This document shows, piece after piece, positions 1-6,089 of a DNA stretch of 15,571 nt (positions are counted from its first letter, which is position 1; each line of letters starts with the position of its first letter). The DNA is from Patescibacteria group bacterium. GTDB taxonomy: Bacteria; Patescibacteriota; Minisyncoccia; Phycocordibacterales; Phycocordibacteraceae. A model generated the notes under the pieces. The model was not told where the DNA came from. It was given only the letters and a program-made list of their open reading frames with translations, and did no database searches. The translations under genes were made by a program, and so were the position numbers. Where the stretch lies: positions 1-15,571 of the forward strand of contig SCVI01000051.1 of assembly GCA_004296925.1 (NCBI GenBank), in the 5' to 3' direction.

Positions 1-504
1 GGTGACACGGTCACTTCCCATTCTTCCGGCCATGCGCATACCTTTTACCACGCGACCTCCTGCGCGTCCTGGGCCTCCTCCTGAAGAACCGCGTTCACGT
101 TCCGAGTGTTTCTGACCGTGTGTGCGAGGACCTCCCTTGAAGTTGTATCGTTTCACTACTCCTTGGAAACCTTTTCCTTTTGAAATTGCTGAAACAGTAA
201 CTACTTCACCTTCTGCAAATGCTGAGATATCGATGACGTCACCGAGATTTTTATCTGAAACTCCTTCCTTGATACGAAATTCTTTCAATCCTCGGACATT
301 TCCTTTTGTTCGTTGTGCTTTATTGATTCGTGATTCTTTCTGCTCGCCGTATCCAACCTGCACTGAATTGTATCCGTCAGTATCTACCGTCTTCACTTGT
401 GTAACAGTGTTCTTAGGTGCGTGCACGATAGTCACAGGAATTACACGACCAGCGTCGGTAAATATCTGAGACATCTTCTTTTTTGTACCAACTATGAATT
501 TCAT
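1..504 (-). CDS. rplC: 50S ribosomal protein L3 (uL3), C-terminus cut by window edge
   Basis: Large-subunit ribosomal protein that helps assemble 23S rRNA near the peptidyl-transferase centre. The first 168 residues are visible. The start reads MKFIVGTKKKMSQIF, matching the usual L3 opening in which a short basic stretch precedes M-(T/S)-QIF. A glycine-rich loop with GPRTHGQKHSERE follows, then the conserved MAGRMGSDRVT just before the edge; roughly 40 residues are missing. ATG at 504 was chosen because it gives the family N-terminus; an internal ATG at 474 (MSQIF) would remove it. There is no Shine-Dalgarno sequence: the 15 bases before the ATG are mostly T and C. It follows rpsJ on the same strand after a 220-bp gap holding a hairpin, a promoter and a structured leader, so it probably heads its own transcript (L3, L4, L23 and so on beyond the edge). 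Confidence 0.97.
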   Translation of the reverse strand, partial: MKFIVGTKKKMSQIFTDAGRVIPVTIVHAPKNTVTQVKTVDTDGYNSVQVGYGEQKESRINKAQRTKGNVRGLKEFRIKEGVSDKNLGDVIDISAFAEGEVVTVSAISKGKGFQGVVKRYNFKGGPRTHGQKHSERERGSSGGGPGRAGGRVVKGMRMAGRMGSDRVT

Positions 505-513
505 TGTAGAAAG

Positions 514-536
514 AAAAAACACGCCGTAATGGCGCG
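514..536 (-). terminator. Hairpin plus U6 tract in the rplC leader (possible attenuator)
   Basis: Read on the minus strand, the arms CGCGCC (536-531) and GGCGTG (525-520) form a 6-bp stem (one G-U pair) around the loop ATTAC, followed at once by TTTTTT (519-514). The rplC ATG starts only 9 bases further on. This is the form of an intrinsic terminator placed inside a 5' leader, as in ribosomal-protein attenuation. It could instead only influence translation or mRNA stability. Confidence 0.5.
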
Positions 537-549
537 GTTTGTGAAAACT

Positions 550-592
550 CGTACCATTGGTCCGGAAGTTGCCTGATTCGGGCTTCCGTACG
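550..592 (-). promoter_or_regulatory. Bulged stem-loop in the rplC 5' leader
   Basis: The arms CGGAAG (588-583) and CTTCCG (568-563) pair around a 14-base loop. Further pairing of CGTA (592-589) with TACG (553-550) closes the base and leaves a one-sided bulge at 554-562. It lies between the predicted transcription start (about 599) and the terminator-like hairpin at 514-536. Such a layout could be a protein-binding site for autogenous control; the ligand is unknown. Confidence 0.4.
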
Positions 593-605
593 TAGTGTTT
601 CGACT

Positions 606-634
606 ACTATACACAAAGCACTGAAAATATGCAA
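606..634 (-). promoter_or_regulatory. Sigma70-type promoter for rplC
   Basis: On the minus strand, TTGCAT (634-629) is separated by 17 bases from TATAGT (611-606). Transcription would start near 599, giving a leader of about 95 nt before the rplC ATG. The spacing and both boxes closely resemble the rpsL promoter at 5996-6024, which supports both. Confidence 0.6.
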
Positions 635-660
635 GGAAACCGCCTATAAGGCGGTTTCCT
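634..660 (-). terminator. GC-rich hairpin after rpsJ (likely terminator)
   Basis: A perfect 11-bp stem, AGGAAACCGCC (634-644) with GGCGGTTTCCT (650-660), and a 5-base loop. It lies 64 bp downstream of the rpsJ stop. On the minus strand it is followed by TGCATATTTT, a weak U-tract, so termination may be partial. It directly abuts the rplC -35 box, which suggests a boundary between two transcription units. On the plus strand no T-run follows. Confidence 0.5.
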
Positions 661-724
661 GAAGACCAAAACGAAGTATCCCAGAACTCAACAAAATCTA
701 CGTCGTTTTCGCGGCTAAGATTTT

Positions 725-1096
725 CTAGAGCATTCTAACGTCAACCGATACTCCCGATGGAAGCGAAAGGTTGGTCAAAGCATCAACCACCTTTGCAGTT
801 GGGTTCAAAATATCAAGAATTCGCTTGTGAGTTCGTATTTCGAACTGTTCACGAGCATCTTTGTAGACGAAGGAAGATGCGTTTACCGTAAACTTACGGA
901 TATCAGTAGGAAGCGGTATTGGTCCAACAACATCCGCATCAAAACGGAGCGCTGTATCAATAATTTGCTTTACAGATGCATCGAGAACCTTGTGATCATA
1001 GGCACGAACACGAAGACGTAATCGCGAAGCTGCTGCTGTTTCTGGTGTGGCACTTTTCTTTGGTGCGCGTTTAGTCTTCGTTTTTTCTTCGGCCAT
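725..1096 (-). CDS. rpsJ: 30S ribosomal protein S10 (uS10) with Lys/Ala-rich N-terminal extension
   Basis: Small-subunit head protein; in other bacteria also the NusB partner (NusE) in antitermination. It has 123 residues against about 102 usually. The first 24 form a Lys/Thr/Ala-rich tail (MAEEKTKTKRAPKK...), probably flexible and RNA-contacting. The core starts at RLRLRVRAYDHK and keeps GPIPLPT (58-64) and REQFEIRTHKR. The loop that in E. coli reads SPHVNKDA (54-61) is SSFVYKDA here (74-81), so Pro55, His56 and Asn58 are replaced by Ser, Phe and Tyr. In E. coli this loop approaches the tetracycline site, and V57 changes give tigecycline resistance. It lies 33 bp after tuf on the same strand; the ATG has no clear Shine-Dalgarno sequence. 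Confidence 0.97.
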   Translation of the reverse strand: MAEEKTKTKRAPKKSATPETAAASRLRLRVRAYDHKVLDASVKQIIDTALRFDADVVGPIPLPTDIRKFTVNASSFVYKDAREQFEIRTHKRILDILNPTAKVVDALTNLSLPSGVSVDVRML

Positions 1097-1129
1097 ATGA
1101 TTTTTAAGGAACTTTTCGCTACTAACTTG

Positions 1130-2323
1130 TTACGCTACGATTTTAGTGACAACTCCGGCACCCACAGTCTTACCTCCTTCACGGATAGCAAAGCGCTGCT
1201 GTTCTTCAAGTGCGACTGGAGCAACAAGTTTTACCTTGAACTTTGTAGTGTCTCCTGGCATAACCATTTCAACTCCTTCTGGAAGTGCTACATCGCCAGT
1301 AACGTCAGTAGTGCGGATGTAGAACTGTGGTTTGTAACCAGTGAAAAATGGTGTGTGACGACCTCCTTCTTCCTTTGAGAGAATGTATACTTCTGCCTCA
1401 AAATCAGTGTGAGGAGTGACAGTACCTGTCTTTCCAAGTACTTGTCCGCGGTGTACATCTTCTTTCTTCGTACCACGGAGAAGAATACCTGCGTTGTCAC
1501 CAGCCATACCCTCTTGAAGTGACTTGTTGAACATTTCGATGCCAGTGATGGTTGTCTTTGTAGTTGGGTGAAGTCCAACGATTTCAACTTCTTCACCAAC
1601 CTTTATTTGACCGCGTTCAATTCTTCCTGTGACCACTGTTCCACGACCTTCAATAGAGAAGATGTCTTCAATTGGCATAAGAAATGGCTTTGAAACATCG
1701 CGTTCTGGCTGTGGAATGTATTCGTCGAGAGCCTTTACGAGGTCCATGATCTTTGCTGACCATTCGCTTCCTGTTGGATTGTCGAGAGCCTTCAAGCCTG
1801 AACCACGAATTACTGGTGCATTTGCACCATCAAAACCTTGCTTGGTAAGAAGTTCACGAACTTCTTCTTCCACGAGATCAACGAGGTCATTGTCATCAAC
1901 CATGTCTACCTTGTTTAGGAAAACGATGATTTTAGGAACGCCCACTTGGTGAGCAAGGAGAATGTGTTCACGCGTTTGTGGCATCACACCGTCGGTCGCT
2001 GCAACCACGAGGATTGCACCGTCCATTTGAGCGGCGCCTGTAATCATGTTCTTGATGTAGTCGGCGTGACCTGGGGCGTCAATGTGTGCGTAGTGTCTGT
2101 TAGGAGTCTCGTACTCAGAGTGTGAGAGCGAGATTGTAATACCACGTGCCTTTTCTTCAGGGGCGTTGTCGATTTGACCGACATCTTTCACTGTTGCGCC
2201 GTATCCGTCACCTGCCTTTGAAAGGACGGTAAGAATAGCCGCAGTGAGCGTCGTCTTGCCGTGGTCAACGTGGCCGATTGTACCAACGTTAACGTGAGGC
2301 TTTGTGCGTGCAAAATCTGCCAT
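1130..2323 (-). CDS. tuf: Elongation factor Tu
   Basis: GTPase that delivers aminoacyl-tRNA to the ribosomal A site; cytoplasmic. Full length at 397 residues. Visible motifs are G1 GHVDHGKTT (17-25), switch I RGITI (60-64), G3 DAPGH (82-86) with the catalytic His86, and G4 NKVD (137-140). G5 is SGLK (175-178), where most bacteria have SALK. Domain 3 ends in VVTKIVA. The residue before PGH is Ala83 where E. coli has a cysteine. It is the only tuf copy in the window and lies between the small zinc-ribbon gene and rpsJ. The ATG at 2323 follows an A/T-only stretch with no Shine-Dalgarno sequence. The 174-bp upstream gap may carry its own promoter. Confidence 0.98.
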   Translation of the reverse strand: MADFARTKPHVNVGTIGHVDHGKTTLTAAILTVLSKAGDGYGATVKDVGQIDNAPEEKARGITISLSHSEYETPNRHYAHIDAPGHADYIKNMITGAAQMDGAILVVAATDGVMPQTREHILLAHQVGVPKIIVFLNKVDMVDDNDLVDLVEEEVRELLTKQGFDGANAPVIRGSGLKALDNPTGSEWSAKIMDLVKALDEYIPQPERDVSKPFLMPIEDIFSIEGRGTVVTGRIERGQIKVGEEVEIVGLHPTTKTTITGIEMFNKSLQEGMAGDNAGILLRGTKKEDVHRGQVLGKTGTVTPHTDFEAEVYILSKEEGGRHTPFFTGYKPQFYIRTTDVTGDVALPEGVEMVMPGDTTKFKVKLVAPVALEEQQRFAIREGGKTVGAGVVTKIVA

Positions 2324-2497
2324 ATAAATTAAATTAATTTTGAACTAATGCTAATGGATTAAATCAAAGAGCCTTGGCTCTTGATTCGGCTATATCTCAA
2401 GCGAGATTATAGACGAAAAGAACGCGTGAAGCGTTACGAGGTACTTTATATGAAATGCCGAAAAGAGTCAAGAAACAATGCTTGGATAGTGAACCTT
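2324..2497 (-). promoter_or_regulatory. Upstream region of tuf: possible promoter and three dyads
   Basis: No gene is seen in these 174 bp. On the minus strand there is a perfect TATAAT (2411-2406) without a convincing -35 box at 16-18 bp. A second option is TTGACT (2471-2466), 15 bp before TATAAA (2450-2445). Three inverted repeats are present: AACGC-N5-GCGTT (2421-2435, followed by CTTTT on the minus strand), ATCTC-N4-GAGAT (2394-2407), and AAGAGC-CTTG-GCTCTT (2367-2382), the last extended by ATC/GAT with one bulged base. The region probably holds a tuf promoter and a structured leader; the exact start site is unsure. Confidence 0.4.
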
Positions 2498-2659
2498 CTA
2501 ATGAAAGAAAGGTAGAGGTGCTGTTGCTGGTGCGCAGTTAAAACAGTACCAAACACCTTTAATCTGTTTATCGGCGAGATTTGAACACTCTGTACAACGA
2601 GGATGCTCGCTTGAAAGTCCTGCCGGTTCACTTTGACCTCGTTCAAGATGCCCAAACAT
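2498..2659 (-). CDS. Small zinc-ribbon protein between fusA and tuf, function unknown
   Basis: A 53-residue frame, MFGHLERGQSE... ending ...TAPLPFFH. It has CTEC (22-25) and CFNC (39-42), a CxxC-N13-CxxC pattern typical of a one-zinc ribbon, with a Trp-Tyr pair just before the second knuckle. In-frame stops TAG and TGA lie just upstream, so the ATG at 2659 is the first possible start. GAAGGA sits 2 bases before the ATG, a Shine-Dalgarno-like sequence with tight spacing. It begins 23 bp after the fusA stop on the same strand. A longer overlapping frame at 2446-2655 has no recognisable features. Position suggests a role linked to translation, but no family is recognised. It could bind RNA, protein or only zinc. 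Confidence 0.7.
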   Translation of the reverse strand: MFGHLERGQSEPAGLSSEHPRCTECSNLADKQIKGVWYCFNCAPATAPLPFFH

Positions 2660-2682
2660 AGTCCTTCACTAAAACCTTAAAG

Positions 2683-4836
2683 CTATTTTCTCGCAGCAAT
2701 GATGTCTTGAGCCACATTCTGTGGAACAACTTCGTAATGGTCGAACTCCATGGCCATAACTCCTCTTCCTTCAGTCATAGAACGAAGTGCGGTGGTGTAC
2801 CCAAACATTTCTGAAAGTGGCACTTTTGCATTAATAGACTTCGCCATACCTCGGTCATCAATTGAGTCGATAGCGCCACGCTTTGAAGTAACGTGCCCTG
2901 TAATGTCACCCATGAATTTCTCAGGAACCACAATTTCCACCTTCATGATTGGTTCAAGCAAGACTGGCTTTGCTTTTGCTGCAGCTTCTTTAAATGCTTG
3001 TGATGCAGCAATCTTAAAGGCGATTTCTGATGAGTCGACATCGTGAGATGAGCCATCAATAAGATCTACTGAGATATCTTCCATCTTAAAGCCTGCAACA
3101 ATACCTCGCTCCATTGCTTCCTTAATACCCTTCTCAACTGCAGGAATATATTCTTGAGGAATAACACCTCCTTTAATGTTGTTGATGAACTCGAAGTGCG
3201 CGTCTCGTTTGACGTTATTCTTAAGCTTTACACCAGGTTCAACTGGTTCCATTGGTCTAATTTTGATGGAAACATGACCGTACTGACCTTTACCTCCAGT
3301 TTGCTTGATGTACTTAACGTTTGCATCGGCTTCTTTAAGAATTGTTTCGCGGTACGCAACCTGAGGACGGCCGGTATTAGCATCTACGTTAAACTCACGT
3401 TTCATGCGGTCTACCAAAATCTCTAAGTGAAGCTCACCCATGCCAGCAATAATTGTTTCCATAGTTTCTGCATCAGACGTTACGCGGAAGCTTGGGTCTT
3501 CATCAGAAAGTTTCTTGAGTGCCATACCCATGCGTTCCTGGTCAGCTTTTGTTTTTGGTTCAATACGCATTGAAACCACTGGGTCTGGCGCTTTGATGAC
3601 TTCAAGAATCATTGGATTCGCTTCGTCAGCAAGCGTGTTAGAGGTTTTTGCTTCCTTTAGACCTACCGCTGCTGCAATTTCTCCCGTGAAAACTTCTTTC
3701 ACTTCTTCACGCTTATCAGCCTGCAAGCGAACAATGCGACCAAGGCGCTCTTTCACACCAGTTGATGCGTTGTAGACGTAAGAACCTGCTTCAATTTTTC
3801 CTGAATACACACGGAAGAAAGAGAGCGCGCCTACGAATGGGTCAGTCTGAAGCTTGAAAACAAGCGCAGAAAACGGTTCATCGTCTGATGCCTTACGAAA
3901 TACTTCTTCACCAGTGTCTGGATTAATACCTTTCGTTGGAGGTAAGTCGAGAGGGGATGGTAAGTATTCAACAACAGCATCAAGAACGAGTTGTACTCCT
4001 TTATTCTTTAGCGCAGATCCCGCGTACACAGGAACTATTTTATTATCAATCACTGCTTTTCGGAGTGTTTTTTTCAAATCAACAAGAGATGGCTCAACTC
4101 CGTCCAAATAACTAGACATCATTGCATCATCTTCAGAAACAATTTTTTCTATAAGTTCTGCGCGATATTTTTCAACGTCTGCTTTCAAATTTTCTGGGAT
4201 AGTGCTGTCGCGTCTCACTGTGCCACCCATCTCACCTTCAAAGTACACAGCTTCACGAGTAAGCAGATCTACAACGCCGTTGTGATCACCCTCTTCGCCG
4301 ATTGGCACTTGCATACGAACCGCATCTTTTGTAAGTCGATCAAGAATAGAAGCGTATGAGCGTTCAAACGAAGCACCAGTTCTGTCGAGTTTATTTATGA
4401 AACAAATGCGTGGCACTTTTCCTTCGTCAGCGTAGCGCCAGTTTGTTTCTGATTGTGGTTCTACACCGGCAACGCCGTCAAAAACAACAACAGCCCCGTC
4501 CAAAACGCGGAGCGATCGCTTCACTTCAATAGTGAAGTCGATATGTCCAGGAGTATCAATAACATTAAAACGAATTTTTTTACTTGTATCTTTTTTATCT
4601 GCCTCACCTGTTGGTGTCCAGAAACACGTAATAGCAGCAGAGGTAATGGTGATACCGCGCTCTCTTTCCTGTTCCATCCAATCAGTAGTTGTTTCCCCTT
4701 CGTGAACTTCACCAATTTTATGCTGACTTCCTGTGTAGAACAAAACACGTTCTGATGTAGTGGTCTTACCTGCGTCAATGTGCGCAATAATTCCGAAGTT
4801 TCGAACGCGGTCTAATGGATAGTCTCTAGTTCCCAT
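2683..4836 (-). CDS. fusA: Elongation factor G
   Basis: Ribosomal translocase GTPase, also used with RRF in ribosome recycling. It has 717 residues, full length for bacterial EF-G. Visible are G1 AHIDAGKTT (18-26), switch I RGITI (60-64), G3 DTPGH (94-98), G4 NKLD (148-151) and the G5-like GSALKN. Domain IV carries GKGQYGHV, and the C-terminus keeps MFGYTTALRSMTEGRG. The stretch before DTPGH (residues 73-90) is Lys/Asp rich and slightly longer than in E. coli. It follows the 69-residue gene by 28 bp and precedes the zinc-ribbon gene by 23 bp. No Shine-Dalgarno sequence is visible before the ATG at 4836; the upstream bases are mostly A and T. Confidence 0.98.
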   Translation of the reverse strand: MGTRDYPLDRVRNFGIIAHIDAGKTTTSERVLFYTGSQHKIGEVHEGETTTDWMEQERERGITITSAAITCFWTPTGEADKKDTSKKIRFNVIDTPGHIDFTIEVKRSLRVLDGAVVVFDGVAGVEPQSETNWRYADEGKVPRICFINKLDRTGASFERSYASILDRLTKDAVRMQVPIGEEGDHNGVVDLLTREAVYFEGEMGGTVRRDSTIPENLKADVEKYRAELIEKIVSEDDAMMSSYLDGVEPSLVDLKKTLRKAVIDNKIVPVYAGSALKNKGVQLVLDAVVEYLPSPLDLPPTKGINPDTGEEVFRKASDDEPFSALVFKLQTDPFVGALSFFRVYSGKIEAGSYVYNASTGVKERLGRIVRLQADKREEVKEVFTGEIAAAVGLKEAKTSNTLADEANPMILEVIKAPDPVVSMRIEPKTKADQERMGMALKKLSDEDPSFRVTSDAETMETIIAGMGELHLEILVDRMKREFNVDANTGRPQVAYRETILKEADANVKYIKQTGGKGQYGHVSIKIRPMEPVEPGVKLKNNVKRDAHFEFINNIKGGVIPQEYIPAVEKGIKEAMERGIVAGFKMEDISVDLIDGSSHDVDSSEIAFKIAASQAFKEAAAKAKPVLLEPIMKVEIVVPEKFMGDITGHVTSKRGAIDSIDDRGMAKSINAKVPLSEMFGYTTALRSMTEGRGVMAMEFDHYEVVPQNVAQDIIAARK

Positions 4837-4864
4837 AAAATGTAAGTGAAGTTGAATTTATAAA

Positions 4865-5074
4865 TTATGAACTTTGACTTGTACCTTTTCGACGATTACC
4901 TATTTCGTTCTTCAAAAGTCTCTGACCTCTTTCGTAAACTTCCTGAGCGTCTTCATCTCGAACTCCAAGAAGACTAATTTCGTTTCGCGATGCGAAGAGC
5001 ATGCGTTTTAGATCTTCAAAAATCGCTTCTGCGACACCATCGTTTGCTGCGCGCTCCCCGTTAAAAATACCCAT
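4865..5074 (-). CDS. Small helical protein between rpsG and fusA, function unknown
   Basis: A 69-residue frame that fills the gap between rpsG and fusA almost exactly: its ATG is 3 bp after the rpsG stop and its stop is 28 bp before fusA. The middle (about 12-60) is rich in Glu, Asp, Arg, Leu and Ala (AIFEDLKRMLFASRNE, DEDAQEVYERGQRLLKNE), as expected for two amphipathic helices joined by a short LLGVRDED turn. The tail is basic and Ser-rich (NRRKGTSQSS). There are no cysteines, signal peptide or membrane segment. Tight spacing suggests translational coupling to rpsG. I do not recognise a family. Its place in the str operon suggests a ribosome-linked job, but that is inference. Confidence 0.7.
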   Translation of the reverse strand: MGIFNGERAANDGVAEAIFEDLKRMLFASRNEISLLGVRDEDAQEVYERGQRLLKNEIGNRRKGTSQSS

Positions 5075-5077
5075 GGA

Positions 5078-5548
5078 TTACCAAGCCAAGTGAGCGAACG
5101 CACGGTTTGATTCTGCCATGCGGTGCACATCTTCGCGTTTCTTAATTGCTGATCCTTCTCCTTTCGCTGCTGACATTAATTCATCAGCGAGTTTTTCTGC
5201 CATCGGCTTACCCTTTTTAGAACGAGCCGCTGCAATAATCCAACGAAATGCGAGCGAACGTCGGCGTTCTGCTCGTACTTCACGAGGAACTTGGTAGTTA
5301 GCACCACCAACGCGCCGTGAACGTACCTCAATAGAAGGTGAAACATTTGTAATAGCGGTATCAAAGACCGCAATAGGGTCAGCAGAGTCATCGCGTTTCT
5401 TTATTTCATCAAGCGCATCATAAACAAGCTTTGAAGCGATAGATTTTTTTCCATCCCACATGATTGCATTGATGAATCGCGCCAAAAGCTCTGACTCGTA
5501 TTTAGATTCAGGAAGAACTACGTTTTTGTGTTTAAGTGGACGTCGCAT
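5078..5548 (-). CDS. rpsG: 30S ribosomal protein S7 (uS7)
   Basis: Primary 16S rRNA binder that nucleates assembly of the small-subunit head and contacts the E site; the str-operon autoregulator in E. coli. It has 156 residues, the normal bacterial length. Visible are the N-terminal MRRPLKHK, the conserved VRSRRVGGANYQVPREVR (about 75-92), the ERRRSLAFRWI helix and the C-terminal ESNRAFAHLAW. The ATG at 5548 lies 5 bp after the rpsL stop, so the two are co-transcribed and probably coupled; no Shine-Dalgarno sequence is visible. Nothing unusual in the coding region. Confidence 0.98.
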   Translation of the reverse strand: MRRPLKHKNVVLPESKYESELLARFINAIMWDGKKSIASKLVYDALDEIKKRDDSADPIAVFDTAITNVSPSIEVRSRRVGGANYQVPREVRAERRRSLAFRWIIAAARSKKGKPMAEKLADELMSAAKGEGSAIKKREDVHRMAESNRAFAHLAW

Positions 5549-5553
5549 ATCTG

Positions 5554-5961
5554 TTATTTAGGTCGTTTAGTTCCGTAACGGCTTCGACTTCTTCGGCGTT
5601 TTTCCAAACCAGCTGCGTCGAGACGTCCACGAACAATCTTGTAGCGAAGCGACAAGTCTTTTGTTCGTCCACCGCGAAGCATTACTACCGAGTGCTCTTG
5701 AAGGTTGTGTCCTTCTCCTGGGATGTAGGCAGTAACCTCCATACCATTAGTAAGGCGAACGCGGGCGATTTTTCGAACAGCTGAGTTAGGTTTACGAGGA
5801 GTCTTGGTAGTTACTTTCGTGCAGACACCGCGTTTAAATGGCGAAGGATAGAAGGTTGGGCGGTTTTTCAATGCATTAAAACCTCGCGATAGAGCGATAG
5901 TTTTTGTTTTTCCCCGTGCCTTTCGGCGAGGGTTCTTTCTGAGCTGATTTATGGTTGCCAT
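5554..5961 (-). CDS. rpsL: 30S ribosomal protein S12 (uS12) with altered streptomycin-site loops
   Basis: Decoding-centre protein of the small subunit. The start at 5961 gives the family opening MATINQL and 135 residues; a TTG at 5982 would add seven atypical residues and was rejected. A Bacillus-like insertion (about 23-41) precedes KRGVCTKV. The decoding loop reads TPRKPNSA (54-61), with Arg56 where E. coli has Lys43 (Lys42 in Met-less numbering), the classic streptomycin-resistance position. The second loop reads TKDLSLRY (100-107) where E. coli has VKDLPGVRY, so Pro91 is replaced by Ser and one residue is missing. Asp102, equivalent to the methylthiolated Asp89, is kept. The gene heads the str operon, with a good promoter and a 5' hairpin just upstream. 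Confidence 0.97.
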   Translation of the reverse strand: MATINQLRKNPRRKARGKTKTIALSRGFNALKNRPTFYPSPFKRGVCTKVTTKTPRKPNSAVRKIARVRLTNGMEVTAYIPGEGHNLQEHSVVMLRGGRTKDLSLRYKIVRGRLDAAGLEKRRRSRSRYGTKRPK

Positions 5962-5968
5962 GTCTACG

Positions 5969-5990
5969 AAAAAACTGCGCAAGGGCAGTT
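5969..5990 (-). promoter_or_regulatory. Hairpin plus U6 at the 5' end of the rpsL mRNA
   Basis: On the minus strand, AACTGC (5990-5985) pairs with GCAGTT (5978-5973) around the loop CCTTGC. TTTTTT covers 5974-5969, its first two bases being the end of the stem, and the rpsL ATG begins 7 bases later at 5961. The predicted transcription start (about 5989) falls at the foot of the stem, so the RNA would begin with this hairpin. A terminator this close to the start may work poorly, so mRNA protection or translation control is also possible. Confidence 0.5.
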
Positions 5991-5995
5991 CGGAT

Positions 5996-6024
5996 ACTAT
6001 ACAAGTTACGGCTTAAAAACGCAA
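5996..6024 (-). promoter_or_regulatory. Sigma70-type promoter of the str operon (rpsL)
   Basis: TTGCGT (6024-6019), a 17-base spacer, and TATAGT (6001-5996) on the minus strand. The predicted start near 5989 gives a leader of about 28 nt. The -10 box and spacing are identical to the rplC promoter. It should drive rpsL, rpsG, the 69-residue gene and fusA, and possibly genes further on. Confidence 0.65.
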
Positions 6025-6089
6025 CACTATGTCTACCAAAACCTTACTTCTCTATAATTTTATAAAAACCTTCTTTTGCCTCCATAGCG

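Noticed and set aside
413..634. 73-residue minus-strand frame overlapping the start of rplC
   Set aside because: It covers the rplC promoter, leader hairpins and the first codons of L3 in another frame, and has no family features.
1097..1378. Plus-strand frame opposite the 3' end of tuf
   Set aside because: Lies fully antisense to a clear EF-Tu gene; the same holds for the other long antisense frames over fusA, comEC and recJ.
2446..2655. 69-residue minus-strand frame between fusA and tuf
   Set aside because: It overlaps the zinc-ribbon frame at 2498-2659 in another frame, runs into the possible tuf promoter region and has no recognisable motif. The cysteine pattern makes the other frame the better gene.
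5962..5982. TTG start at 5982 adding seven residues to S12
   Set aside because: It would place coding sequence over the 5' hairpin, and MATINQL at 5961 matches the family start exactly.
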